Notes: generated by a model not told the origin, from the sequence alone. A stretch of DNA of 64,000 bases from Perkinsus marinus ATCC 50983 (GCF_000006405.1 NW_003214849.1:60040-124039); one strand, 5' to 3'; counted from the stretch's first letter, positions 22,743 through 33,292 are shown. Numbers and translations are program-made.

Positions 22743-23354
22743 CTACAACGTAGGATAGTTGAAGATAGCCTTGAGATTATGTTCGGAGTTGAGCAGTACC
22801 CGGTACTCGGAGGAGCACTCGCTGGTCTTACTGTAGAACTCGTTGGCAACGAGTTCTACACTAAGACACTGGTGCATAGTACTACTGCACCGGGTGCGGC
22901 GCACCCCTAGCTCTTCTGCCGCCTCCCGAACACGTTCATATCCTGCACTATGTTTTGGCAGTATTTCGTCATGCAAGCGGGTCCTAATATCAATGAGTTT
23001 GAGGACGTCCGCGTGACAGAGTTCCAACCGATGAGCGACGTCCCAACCATGGTTAAGTTGTGACGACTTGCTCACAGACCTTGTGACACAGGGAGGTGCT
23101 ATTCCGATGATATCTGCGAACCTGTCACCACCAAAACGCAAATTCAAGTATTCTCCGTCCGTAGAGAGGCTGACACAAAACCCTTTAATGAACTCGGTAC
23201 CGATACCAATAGCTATGATCGTTTCATAGAGTAGATTAGCTAACCCGGCACCAGTTTTAATGATAGCTGGGGGTGCACCAATCAAGTAGTGTTGTATGCG
23301 CCCGCGGACCAGGGTATAAATCGACGCTGGTTGCAAGGTCCTGCGGGACACAGT
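22743..23354 (-). pseudogene. hAT-superfamily-like transposase fragment
   Basis: A 200-codon open stretch without a start ATG. It contains STDGEYLNLRFGG, then WDVAHRLELCHADVLKL and later YERVREAAEELGVRR. These resemble the catalytic-region blocks of ZNF862/DUF4371-type hAT transposases (an Asp-Gly block, then VAHRLEL, then a helical LAEEL block before the RW motif). The expected upstream and downstream parts are missing and a 14-1-14 palindrome interrupts the 3' part, so it is a relic. It could be the kind of enzyme that once moved MITE-B. The assignment rests on motif memory only. Confidence 0.5.
22832..22860. repeat. Perfect palindrome 14-1-14
   Basis: TGTAGAACTCGTTG, centre G, CAACGAGTTCTACA. 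It lies inside the transposase relic. Confidence 0.95.
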
Positions 23355-23359
23355 CACTT

Positions 23360-24300
23360 TATCTGTAGCGGCCCCAAAGGGACTGGCAGAAAATAAGGTT
23401 CCCTCGCCGCACTCCTCAATTGGCCAGGCTTCCCTCAGGAAAGGACCAGCTGACTCCCAACTCCCGTGCTGCTGGACCTGCTCTCGGTGATGAAGTGATG
23501 GCAGTCTTCAATATGTGTCACTCTTCTACGAGATTATTCTGCGAGCAAGGATTCGGCGTATTGCAATCGTGGCTCCGTTGTTTGCATAGTGAGTTACGGG
23601 TTTCGATCGTGACCAGGCACCGAGGATCATAACCAAATGCGTCACACTGCACAACACAGCTCGCCGTCGTCACTGGAGATCATTTCGGGAGGAAGATTAC
23701 GTGGACCCCGATATACGCAGAACACTTCGGCAGGAGAAAGATAATGATGGACTTCAATTTTGTGCTGAAGATCGCTACCTGGCCTAAATAGTGTGATAGA
23801 AATAAAAGCGGTTAAAATTTATCCGTTTATTATTGGGCGTACGCTAAGTATATCGCGCAGGAGAATGCTTCGCTCCGCTTGCCAATGCCGTAATTTCCTG
23901 TCACGACTTGAGTCAGCGCGTCATGTGCGAGATTCCTAACGTGAGTGTTAAATATCCCACTCCCGGTCGCGTGGGCCTGGTAGGGCGGCTCGGTACGAGC
24001 CGACCCTAGAAGTATCGGTAAGAGAAAGACACTCAGAGACACAGCGTCTGAGTGACACAGTGTCACTGACACTCAGTGAGTGTGCCGACAACAGTGCGTG
24101 TCTGCACCTTCTTCGGTACCCTCTCCCGGGATTATAATCCCTCTCTTTTCTCGGCTATTCAACGCCGTCCGCCGGCAGGCACGGGGGGATCCGCTCGCCT
24201 CACGGTTTCATTACCGCAGTATGAATAACTAGCGAAGCGATGCAACCATCCGTATTTAATTTAGGTTAACAAGTTAACCTTTATTGATGACTTTCCATGG
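23360..24300. other. Intergenic, no supported gene
   Basis: Short open stretches only. An 8-1-8 palindrome AGTGACAC-A-GTGTCACT lies at about 24050. The CNNM gene begins just downstream. Confidence 0.5.
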
Positions 24301-24372
24301 TGAACTGTACTCAGAGTATGGGAAGGTGTGACACGATGGGCGATCGGATAGAGTTGTGTATTGTTCTCATCA

Positions 24373-27300
24373 ATGACTCGCCTTCCCCTCTTAATCTTCA
24401 TTCCTCTTATCCTAACCGTAGTTTCTGCAGCCCCGACCGAGGCTGACTGGCAGACTGTTACGGCAAAGTTCAACCCCACGACTAACGAGATAGTCTACAA
24501 CAACATCAGTTTCGAAGGACCCAAAATTCTGGATCATTCGCACTATGTATTCAACACTATCATGACCGTTATATGCGTGGTATTAATAATCAATAGCGCT
24601 CTCCCATACCACACCTCGATCACATCCTGTCAGATCTGTGCAGCGCTGGCGTCTGGTCTCACTATGGGGTTGGTCTCACTAGATGACTTTGATCTGAGGA
24701 TACTGATGGAGTCGAGCGAAGAAGACGTTCCTGACCCAGCCGATAAGGCTGAGATGAGGAAGGAGAAGCGAGCTGCTGTTAGATTGTAATATAATCATTG
24801 GAGTCTCACGTGAAGTGGCGTGATATTCGCGGTGATATACAGTAGTTGTGAAATGTATTTTTTCACTAGTGTTTTTCATATCACTAGGGTGGTGAAACTG
24901 CATGAATTTGTCGTGAAGGGAATATATATCCGCTTCCCTCAGCTGAGCTCAGGAGTTTCCAAAACTAATTATAGATTTCGGGTAGAAATGTATTGATATC
25001 AACAAGAATTTCCCAAAATTTCCTCTCAAAATTTTCATATTGTCATCATCACCACCAACACATGTAGTTCCGAAACTGCACTTTCGCGTGTTAGACATCC
25101 CCTAATTTCGCGTCACCACCTCCTACTGGTGACTCTATTACTGGTGAACTCACTAGCCAACGAAGCGTTGCCTCTGTTCCTAGATCAAATAGTGCCTTCT
25201 TATATGGCGGTGTTGGTCTCAGTCACGCTGGTAATACCGGGAGGATCTTGCACGCGTGCGTTAAATATTGACGGTGCGTTTATCGTCTCTCCCTTCCTAC
25301 AGCAGAGAAACACTTCCTTTCTACTGGTATATAGTTTTTTATTCGACGCTCATTTATCAGAGTTGTTCCATAGTAAAAATTTTTAATTTTGCAATGAAAA
25401 TAAACTATGTAGTGTAAGAAAATATGCAGTGATTTTCGGTGCCGATTNNNNNNNNNNNNNNNNNNNNNNNNNNNNNNNNNNNNNNNNNNNNNNNNNNNNN
25501 NNNNNNNNNNNNNNNNNNNNNNNNNNNNNNNNNNNNNNNNNNNNNNNCCCCCCCCCCCCCTTCCCCTCCAGAATCTTCGCTGTGCGATTTTGAGTATCTT
25601 TGCCAGGTGTTAGTATTTGGCGAAATAATACCGTCCGCGGTGTTTACTGGACCAAATCAGTTATCTATAGGGGCAGCGTTGGCCCCTTTAGTGAAGTAAT
25701 GCGGGAAAAACGCCGGTCGTGGGAATCGAACGTGAGGTCCTTGAGAGGGAATACACATCGCTATAGAAATGGGTGAGGTCCTCTTGGTCGTAGTTAGTAT
25801 ATGAGAATGAGATTTTCGTAGAAATGTCGCTACCAGGATTCGAACCAGGTTCCTAATGGTTATCTTCTACCCGGTTGCCGGCCCAGTTGCATGGTGCCTC
25901 GATAAGACTCTAGGAGAGGAGCACAAAGGGCGGTATAACAAAGCGGAATTTAAGGCTTTGCTGAATCTACATCAGTATGATGAGGTGAGGAGGAGGTGTC
26001 GGGTTCGAACCCCGGTGAGGATATTTTGAAGTGTATTATTTTCTATGCATGTTCTCCAGTTGGTACTGTTCCGCAGATTTTAAATGTATTTTTCGTATCT
26101 CAGACCGGCGATGTTGATATAGAAACAGGAGTGAGCGGTCAGTCCACACCGTTGAATACTCACACGACAGCAGGAGGAGATGGTCTAACAGGGAGAGGCG
26201 AAGTCCATCATCATGTAATGCCAAAGGGCGTGGGTTCGATCCTAGGCGGCTGAATTTGTAATGGCCGCAACAGCGAGAGTTTCTTCTCCCTTGGTCCCGT
26301 GGAGTGAAGTATACGGAGTAAGGAGAAAATATTCTTTATCACTCCTTCTACACGCGTCGAACATGAAGTTCGTATTGTCTTTTTTGGATGTTCGTTTTGA
26401 GCGTGTGTCAAACTTGAATATTTAGTTGTCAATCTTGAAAGTAAAATTATAATTTTTGTGTGTTTACTATTCAAATTTGACGATACTGAACGGTTACGCT
26501 GGTCATCGAGGAGCTCTGATATTTTTGGGTACAGAAGTGCCTATTTAGTGATCAAAGTGATATAGTGTGACGATCGATGCTGCTCATTCGGAAATGTTGT
26601 TTTAGGGGGTTTATAGATGCATGTAGGGTAAACAGTTTGTGAAAATATGCACATGGTGAACTACGTATGATTGGTGGGTATTAATAAAATGCTAGTTGGT
26701 GCAAAGTTTTAACTAACATAACATAAATCTGGGTTGCTAATCACACAGCGCTCAAACACCTATTGGTCGTTTGAGGTTTTTGGAAAAAAATATGAAAATT
26801 TTGAGGAAATTTTCGGGAAATTCTCGTTGTTTTTTTTTTCTGAACACGCGTACCGTAATTAATGTGTTAACTAGCGTGGTTAATTTCGAGTCTGGCTGGG
26901 AAAAGTGATTATATATTTTTATCCAACACTCCTCGTAGAGGATTTCACCACCATCATAAAATTAGTGTTTGTTGATAACGACCTCTTTTGTGTGCAGGTC
27001 CAACTACATTCCCGTGGAGGTATTACTAAGGAGGAGCTCCGGATGATGCAAGGCGCATTGGAACTACATCGCCTCAAAGTAAAAGATGTGATGACGCCGT
27101 TGGATCAGGTAGTAGTAGTTCGTATGAAACGATGATATGTTTGTTATGTGATATTCCACATTATCCTTTTTTTTGGAGGACTGTACGTACAAGTCGCCGA
27201 ATATGAGTATAAACTCAATGAGCCCATTGTGGCTTAACTCTACTGGAATCGATCAAGATGGCGCGCGCTTTTTTGAATCTAGGTTGCGATGTATTCGGCT

Positions 27301-28106
27301 GATCAAGCTCTGGATGCCAAGACATTACAGGACATAGTGGAGAAAGGCCATTCTCGATTGCCGATTTACCAGGGTTATCCACACAATGTAAAAATGCCCG
27401 CCGTGGGGATGGAACCGTGGACCTCCCGAATGAGAGAATTGACAGGTGCATGGTATGCTGCTTGTCAAACGGTTGATCACTTTGAATCCGGGAGATGCAG
27501 TTCGAATAGGAAACACCGATTTATTAGAGCCTATGGTAGGTTATATTGACGGGGGCGGAGCGAAGCGATTCATGTTTGTCAGATTTGTGATATGGAGACC
27601 ACCTTGCTGGATATGCTTTATGAATTTTCAACTGGCAGGAGTCATCTAGCAGTAGCGACTGACGATCCGGAGAGGGTGAGTGGATGTTGCGCATGCGTGC
27701 AAGGGAATAATCGTACCATATTTCCTACACTTCATGGCATATGTTAGGTCATCGAGGCCATTCATGGGGAGAAGCAGATTCCATGCAACATTCACATGGC
27801 AGGGATCATCACGCTTGAAGACGTCATTGAAAGGTTGATAAAACACGATATTCAAGGTAGAACGTTTTTGGGTGGGCGAAAAAATCCGAACGCCAGAACG
27901 TTTTTCGGCTGGTGAAAAAATCCGGACACGGGAAATTTTTCATTCTTTTCAAGGCCAGAGTATGAGAACGATTAAGTGGGGATTTTTGGGCCGTCAGGAA
28001 TATATGAATATGCGTTTTTACTCTGTCAGATGAAAGCGATATATCGGTAACGCTGCAACCCGTATTGCATCTTCCTTCCTCAACTGGAGGAAAGATCAAA
28101 ATGTAG
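24373..28106 (+). CDS. CNNM/DUF21-CBS metal (Mg2+) transporter, 11 exons
   Basis: A membrane Mg2+/divalent-metal transporter or its regulator. Exons: 24373-24785, 25068-25230, 25607-25695, 25849-25984, 26104-26214, 26998-27108, 27283-27387, 27446-27535, 27583-27675, 27748-27856 and 28030-28106. Phases agree throughout, giving 498 aa. Order: signal peptide (LPLLIFIPLILTVVSAAP), helix, DUF21 blocks ASGLTMGLVSLDDFDLRIL, HHLLLVTLLLVNSLANEALP and VFGEIIPSAVF, then NKAEFKALLNLHQYDE, the linker QGALELHRLKVKDVMTPLDQ, CBS1 (HSRLPIYQGYPHNVHGMLLV), CBS2 (GRSHLAVATDDPER) and AGIITLEDVIERLI. The TAG at 28104 is the simplest end. A donor GTAACG at 28047 would instead join, in phase, to an exon at 28639-28787 and a longer Ser/Thr-rich tail. 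Introns 3, 4, 5 and 7 carry tRNA-like sequence; intron 1 is bounded by MITE-A and MITE-B; an N gap lies in intron 2. Confidence 0.93.
24797..25067. mobile_element. MITE-A and MITE-B making up CNNM intron 1
   Basis: The intron starts GTAATATAATCATTGGAGTC, so MITE-A (24797-24902) begins about ten bases after the donor. MITE-B (24917-25067) ends early, and its internal ACCAACACATGTAG provides the AG acceptor of exon 2. Confidence 0.75.
25448..25547. other. Assembly gap (100 N)
   Basis: One hundred Ns in CNNM intron 2, followed by a run of 13 C. Confidence 1.
25696..25848 (-). pseudogene. CNNM intron 3 bounded by two antisense tRNA-like 3' halves
   Basis: The intron opens GTAATGCGGGAAAAACGCCG and continues GTCGTGGGAATCGAACGTGA, i.e. 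on the minus strand CACGTTCGATTCCCACGAC then CGGCGTTTTT. It closes GCTACCAGGATTCGAACCAG, on the minus strand CTGGTTCGAATCCTGGTAGC. Each has a B-box-like GTTCGAWTCC. Confidence 0.6.
25985..26030 (+). pseudogene. tRNA 3'-half-like donor of CNNM intron 4
   Basis: GTGAGGAGGAGGTGTCGGGT, then TCGAACCCCGG and ATATTTTG. The T-stem CGGG/CCCG can pair. Confidence 0.6.
26215..26258 (+). pseudogene. tRNA 3'-half-like donor of CNNM intron 5
   Basis: GTAATGCCAAAGGGCGTGGG, then TTCGATCCTAGGCGGC. B-box core GGTTCGATCC lies 18 nt after the donor. Confidence 0.6.
27388..27445 (-). pseudogene. 58-nt CNNM intron 7 consisting of an antisense tRNA-like 3' half
   Basis: On the minus strand the intron reads ...CATTCGGGAGGTCCACGGTT then CCATCCCCACGGCGGGCATT and TTTAC. 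That is an AGGTC-type variable loop, T-arm GGTTCCATCC and a T5 run. The T-run complement lies directly at the 5' splice site (GTAAAAATG). Confidence 0.6.
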
Positions 28107-28565
28107 TATTCTATCTCTGCCTCATTCGAGCACAGTTCGCGTGAAATGTGGTCTGTATGAATTATTCGAAGCTCTAGATAACAATAGGGAGAAATTCCCC
28201 ATTGTGCGTGGTCGGACTGTATTACCTTCCTTATGGTTGGTTGTTATTAAACTATTCATCATCATCGTTAGTGTGTCTTCACTCTGCCTATAGCCTGCCA
28301 TATAGTATATACCGATATAGCAATATGTCATACAGTGTGGAAGTGGATGATTTGTCTTAGTCCCGCCTCCCCACATGGACGTAGCATTAAGATTAGCGCA
28401 CCAACGGGTGTGTTGTCGATCAAGCATCAGCCGCCTAATAGCGTCGGGAGTAAGCTTGAATACATGGGACAATAGAGAGAGTTGTGGTATTAGGGTCAGC
28501 TTCGGTAAAGTCTAGTCATGCACCGACATCACAAGCAGGCAGGGAATCACCATCGCTCAGGGTGA

Positions 28566-28787
28566 GTAGTTGGTTAGGATTCACGTCCGTCACGCGGAAG
28601 GTCCTTGGTTCGATCCTTGGTTGGGTCTTTTTTTTCAGACGCCTTTGCTGAAGGATACGTCTTCTACGACGGGAGTAATGCCGGTGATCACTGAGACGTC
28701 TCCGATGTCTGCTCACTCTACGACTTCATCGAAAAGTGAGTTGGATCTGGCAATAAGCAATCTCACCCATCTTGCATTCCCTCCAAG
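28566..28787 (+). other. tRNA-Asp-like sequence joined to a possible downstream CNNM exon
   Basis: GGTGAGTAGTTGGTTAGGAT, CACGTCCGTCACGCGG, AAGGTCCTTGGTTCGATCC and GGTTGGGTC resemble tRNA-Asp(GTC) with a decayed anticodon stem. The following T8 tract and CAG form the acceptor of an open exon 28639-28787 (Ser/Thr-rich, ending NLTHLAFPPR), followed by donor GTAAGAAAG. That exon is in phase with an alternative donor of the CNNM gene at 28047. Confidence 0.5.
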
Positions 28788-28939
28788 GTAAGAAAGACAA
28801 CCCTGCATCAGCTGGTTCAACAGTACCGTCAAAGTCGCATACTCCCTCTTCTGAACAGGAGCTGACAGGGAAGAAAGATGCCAATAATACCACGGGTGAG
28901 CGAAGCTTCTCTCGTTAATAGTGTGGCGAGCATGTTGGG

Positions 28940-29105
28940 CAGTGTTGGAATATATGTTTGCTTTCCTCAGCTGAGCTTAGGTTTTGTTTCCTCACTAGTA
29001 TAGGAATTCGGGTAGAAGTGTACAGAAAACAATGAGAAACGCCAAAACTTCCTCAAGATTTTCATACTATCACCAACACATGTAACTGACCATGTGTATA
29101 TCATT
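28940..29105 (+). mobile_element. MITE-B
   Basis: CAGTGTTGGAATATATGTTT to CACCAACACATGTAACTGAC and CATGTGTATATC. The terminal CACACTG is lost. Confidence 0.75.
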
Positions 29106-29585
29106 GACATTATAGGATTAGCCGAATAGCGTTTAGGAATCTATTTGTGAGTTATTTTCGTGTTGGTAGACTGTGAAAGCGGAGGGGAGACGGGGAGGAG
29201 CCCTCTGCGAAAGCGTGGAAAATCACTGAGTGAGAGTTGTGATTAAATTTTTGAGAAAAGTGGCGAATTTTTTGTGTAGGTGAAAACGACTTGGCGAAAA
29301 AAGGGGAATGTAAAATGTCAAACGAAAGATGGGATTGACTGTAGAGTTACTTAATATATCGTTTGTCGCCTCTCCCGAATACACTGGGCGAGTTTTTAAT
29401 CTTTTTTCGGGGTTGAGTTTATTCCAGTCACCTACTGGGATGCTCATTATTCGGAGGAGGGAGTCTTGTGTTGAATAAGTTTATTGAAGAGGATAGAATA
29501 AAGCATCGTAACTTAAGGATTCGACCAGTCGGTGGAGTCCGTCGACATTGAGTGGTTTCTCAATCTTATGTTCGGCTCGAACTTC

Positions 29586-29616
29586 AGCCTTCTCCCGAAC
29601 AGTTCGGGAGAAGGCT
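29586..29616. repeat. Perfect palindrome 15-1-15
   Basis: AGCCTTCTCCCGAAC, centre A, GTTCGGGAGAAGGCT. Confidence 0.95.
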
Positions 29617-30537
29617 AAAGTGCTAATCGATTTTACTCTTGGAAAGAACTCGAGCAATAATAATAACTTCGATGACCTCAACAAACGACATTCCGTAGGG
29701 GTCTATGCGATGGAGTGATCTTTTATTCGGTTATTTGAAACCTTTCGCGCAAGCAAGATGAGTTGATGCACGCCGACGCAGTAGTACTACTGTACGTTAG
29801 TACGGGTTACTCCATTCATACCATTCCTATATTGCAGTAATACGGAATAATATAGCATAGCATTCCTAAAGTGCAAATTGAAGAAAGTCCGTTCCTGGAT
29901 TGATTGATACACCATTAGATAGGCGAGTTCATTGATGACTTTAGCTGCCGGAAAATCGTTCGGATTGCAGAGAGAAATTTATGTGAGAATTAACGTGCGG
30001 CCGGGACAAAAAAATCAAAAACCATATTTTCTAGTAGAAAGTTGTTCCAAGAAATTTATACCATTCGAAAGCTTTACAAATTCCTTATCTGATGAGCTCC
30101 TTCCTCTCCCTATGGTTTAGATCAGCTCTGGACAACTTTTTCGACTGTATATTTGTGTGATACCAGAACAGTTTGCCGTCACTGAGACACTCTTTCGAGT
30201 GAATATTTCGTGTAGAAACTTCTACGGCATTAGCCCAGTCACTCACTACCACTAACAACAAACAACTGTATTTGGTGAAACCAAGCAAAGTAAAAGGAGA
30301 CGCTATCTACACTATCAACCCAGCGGCAACAGTCTCGCCTCTGTCACGCAAGACGATTCTTGACAAACTCGTAGCTTTGGCGCGTGAACCTTTGTGACCT
30401 GAGCTCAGATCACTGATGAAGATATTGTGTACACCGTACTGTCTTACCTATAGGATCCGTGCAAAGCGGATGCTGTACGGTAAGTTCGACGGTACAACCA
30501 TCGCCTTTAGTCAAACAATTCACCATTAATCAATGGT

Positions 30538-30890
30538 GTGGGGAAAAATATGCACATGGCGCTCTACATGTGTTGGTGATGACAATATGAAAATTCTGGG
30601 AGGAAGTTATTGGTAATCCTTATTGGTTCTTATAGAGTTGACAATGTTCACTTCCACCCGGACCCATGAACTTATATGTAGTTGAGAAAACTCCCAAGCT
30701 CAGCCGAGCACTGCCACTAACGGTCGTACTGTTATGATAACTACCGTATCATTGGAGTTTCTTGGCTCTAGTGATATGAAAAAAACACTAGTGAAGAATA
30801 TATTTCACGACTACTGCATATCACCGCGAATATCGCGCCTTTTTCACCGAGTTTTACGCCACTTCACGTAAAACGGGTTATAAAACTCCA
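30538..30890 (-). mobile_element. MITE-B then MITE-A, both reverse
   Basis: MITE-B 30538-30715 (GGTGTGGGGAAAAATATGCA ... CTCAGCCGAGC). MITE-A 30751-30890 (ATTGGAGTTTCTTGGC ... ACGGGTTATAAAACTCC), flanked by ATCATT and ATCAAT. Confidence 0.75.
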
Positions 30891-31200
30891 TCAATCCGGC
30901 TTTTTAGAAAATTAGCAACGAATTCGTTTTGTCACAGCATAGACTAAATACTAGACCCTGATTCTTGTAGTAATGCTACAAACATGAACTTTATACCTTA
31001 CTCAAACAGAATAGCATACACACCATAAATAAACAAATATTCTAGTAATAACTTAACTACAGTAAAATCATATAAATATGTTCAACGACAACACTATCAT
31101 ACTTGAGCAACGATATCACACTATTTAATCGTAAGGATATGATGCGCAGCTTACGTACTCCTTATAAGAAGTTGTTACTACACTAATACAAACTATACTA

Positions 31201-31225
31201 CAGTAGAGTACAATGTACTCTACTG
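31201..31225. repeat. Perfect palindrome 12-1-12
   Basis: CAGTAGAGTACA, centre A, TGTACTCTACTG. Confidence 0.95.
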
Positions 31226-31439
31226 CACTGGCACGCACGCGCATTTCCGTGCGTGACTTTGGATCCCCGGTAGCGACAGGGAACCCTGTTGGTGGCACAT
31301 ATTCTGCCTGTATTCGAAAAATTCGCAAAATAGGAAGTCACTCACCTCGGATATGGGTACGCTATAGGGGCTACGCTGAGCAGTCCAAAATTTTCAGAAA
31401 CATACGCTGTTGCGTACCCTCGCGTACCCCATTGTCCGC

Positions 31440-32253
31440 CACTGCGGTAGAAGTGTCCAAAAACCAAGGAGAACTTACTGAAATTTTTTTCAGAATTTTC
31501 ATTTTGTCACAAACACATGTAGTTGACCATGTGCATATTTTTCCACACACTGGACAAGAGCGCCTCAACGATGGGAGGGATATTCATCCACAGCAAAAGT
31601 ACCAGTGTTGGAGTAGGAATATATATTCGCCTTCCTCAGCTGAGCTCAGGAGTTTCCTATACAGTGTTGGAGTAGGAATATATGTTAGCTTTCCTCAGCT
31701 GAGCTCAGGAGTTTCCTATACAGTGTTGGAGTAGGAATATATGTTAGCTTTTCTCAGCTGAGCTCAGGAGTTTCCTATACAGTGTTGGAGTAGGAATATA
31801 TGTTAGCTTTCCTCAGCTGAGCTCAGGAGTTTCCTATACAGTGTTGGAGTAGGAATATATGTTAGCTTTCCTCAGCTGAGCTCAGGAGTTTCCTATACAG
31901 TGTTGGAGTAGGAATATATGTTAGCTTTCCTCACCTGAGCTCAGGAGTTTCCTATACAGTGTTGGAGTAGGAATATATGTTAGCTTTCCTCAGCTGAGCT
32001 CAGGAGTTTCCTATACAGTGTTGGAGTAGGAATATATGTTAGCTTTCCTCAGCTGAGCTCAGGAGTTTCCTATACAGTGTTGGAGTAGGAATATATGTTA
32101 GCTTTCCTCAGCTGAGCTCAGAAGTTTCTAAAGGCAATTATGAAATTCGGGTAGAAATGTACAGAAATCAATGATAATTCCCCCAAATTTCTTCAAAATT
32201 TTTATATTATCACCAACACATGTAGTTGACCATGTGTATATTTCCCCCCACAC
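31440..32253. mobile_element. MITE-B pair, one with a nine-copy 59-bp array and an 8-bp target duplication
   Basis: A reverse MITE-B (about 31445-31560) is followed at 31603-32253 by a forward element. The forward element's 5' 59 bp is repeated at 31603 + 59k (nine units to about 32133), with the locus variant ATGTTAGCTTT in the units after the first. Flanks AAAAGTAC (31595-31602) and AATAGTAC (32254-32261) match in 7 of 8 positions, an 8-bp duplication as expected for hAT elements. Confidence 0.85.
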
Positions 32254-32356
32254 AATAGTACCAGTTTTCATCCCAGTAGTCGTTTGCGTAATAATCATCA
32301 TAGTAGCCGTGCTGCTCCTCATCGTAGTCAATGTTCTTCACCCTTCGATGAGCCAT
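32254..32356 (-). CDS. Possible first exon of an acidic Tyr/Asp-rich protein
   Basis: Minus-strand ATG at 32356 opens MAHRRVKNIDYDEEQHGYYD and continues with an Asp/Tyr/Trp-rich run to ENWYY. The start resembles the N-terminus of HBS1-type ribosome-rescue GTPases (a basic start followed by an acidic Tyr/Asp stretch). No GTPase domain is visible downstream, so the assignment is weak. The open stretch stops at the MITE-B boundary, whose first bases GTGTGG could act as splice donor. It may be the remnant of a gene broken by the insertion. Confidence 0.3.
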
Positions 32357-32511
32357 TGCGCAAGGAGTGGTATTAAATTAGTGAAAAAATATTAATAATC
32401 GCTTTCAAATGAAGACGTGATATGTATCCAGCTCGTTAGATGGGACAGACTTTACATTCTTCACGGAATGTGCCCAACAGAGGCACCCGGAGAGAACACA
32501 CATCTTATCGA

Positions 32512-32580
32512 TAATGTGGTTTAGTGGTATGATTCACATTTCGGCCACCCAAGGTCGTAGGTTCGATCTTAGGTTAGTCT
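32512..32580 (+). pseudogene. tRNA-Pro-like sequence (CGG), degraded
   Basis: TGTGGTTTAGTGGTATGATT (A-box-like), a TTCGG anticodon region, then AAGGTCGTAGGTTCGATCTT. Anticodon and acceptor stems no longer pair, and no T-run follows. Confidence 0.5.
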
Positions 32581-33150
32581 ACAACTACATTGAGGGACGT
32601 AAGTATTCCACGCCGTGTTCAATAGACCTCTTCTGAGCTACCAGGCTGTTTTCATTTCGCATCTAAAACCCCACCCAAGTGCCCCTTTCGCCGAGTCCCA
32701 GTACTCTGAAAAGCAACCTTGCCGAACTCGGAAGACAATAATATGTTCATTTCCGAACTGAACATTCCTCGAGACTCCATGTGGTTGGGGAAGCATTTTC
32801 TTTTGTAGAGGTATGACGAATCAAACACCAGCTATAATGTCCCGCTTGCGTAGCGAACAAGTTATGAAAATATGGATAAACTTTTCACGTCGAGGCCCAG
32901 ATCGCATTTGAATTTGTTGAACCAAGTCTCAACTACTTCGCATATTCATTTCAATGATCATCTTCCCAAAACACTGAATGTAAATTCAACACCATAGTGT
33001 TATGAAACGTTCGTAATATTGCGTGTGTTGCATAACTAGTGCTTACAAAACCAGTATAGAATCACTACTACGTAGCAACAACGACAATACAGAACTGTCA
33101 ATCTGAACTAAGTCCAGTATAGACTTTCAAGTTCGGACTTCATTCGTCTG
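32580..33150. other. Intergenic, no supported gene
   Basis: No coding signal that I can support. Confidence 0.5.
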
Positions 33151-33154
33151 TATA

Positions 33155-33292
33155 TTGGAGTTTCACGACCCGTTTTACGCGAAGTGGCGTATTACTCGGA
33201 GAAAAACGCGATATTCGCGGTGATATGCAGTAGTCGTGAAATATGTTTTTCACTAGTGTTTTTCATATCACTAGGGTGGTGAAACTCCATTA
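33155..33292 (+). mobile_element. MITE-A, well preserved
   Basis: TTGGAGTTTCACGACCCG, CGCGATATTCGCGGTGATAT, GCAGTAGTCGTGAAATATG, ATCACTAGGGTGGTGAAACT then CC. This is one of the cleanest copies and a good reference for the family. Confidence 0.85.

Larger units (their letters stand above)
29106..31440. other. Accessory region, no confident gene
   Basis: It contains a MITE-B (30538-30715, reverse), a MITE-A (30751-30890, reverse) and two perfect palindromes (29586, 31201). Short open stretches near 29935-30120 (+) have no recognisable domain and no splice partners I could confirm. Confidence 0.5.

Noticed and set aside
32254-32356. Assigning the Tyr/Asp-rich exon to HBS1 with confidence
   Set aside because: Only the short N-terminal resemblance exists; no GTP-binding G-motifs were found within reach on that strand.
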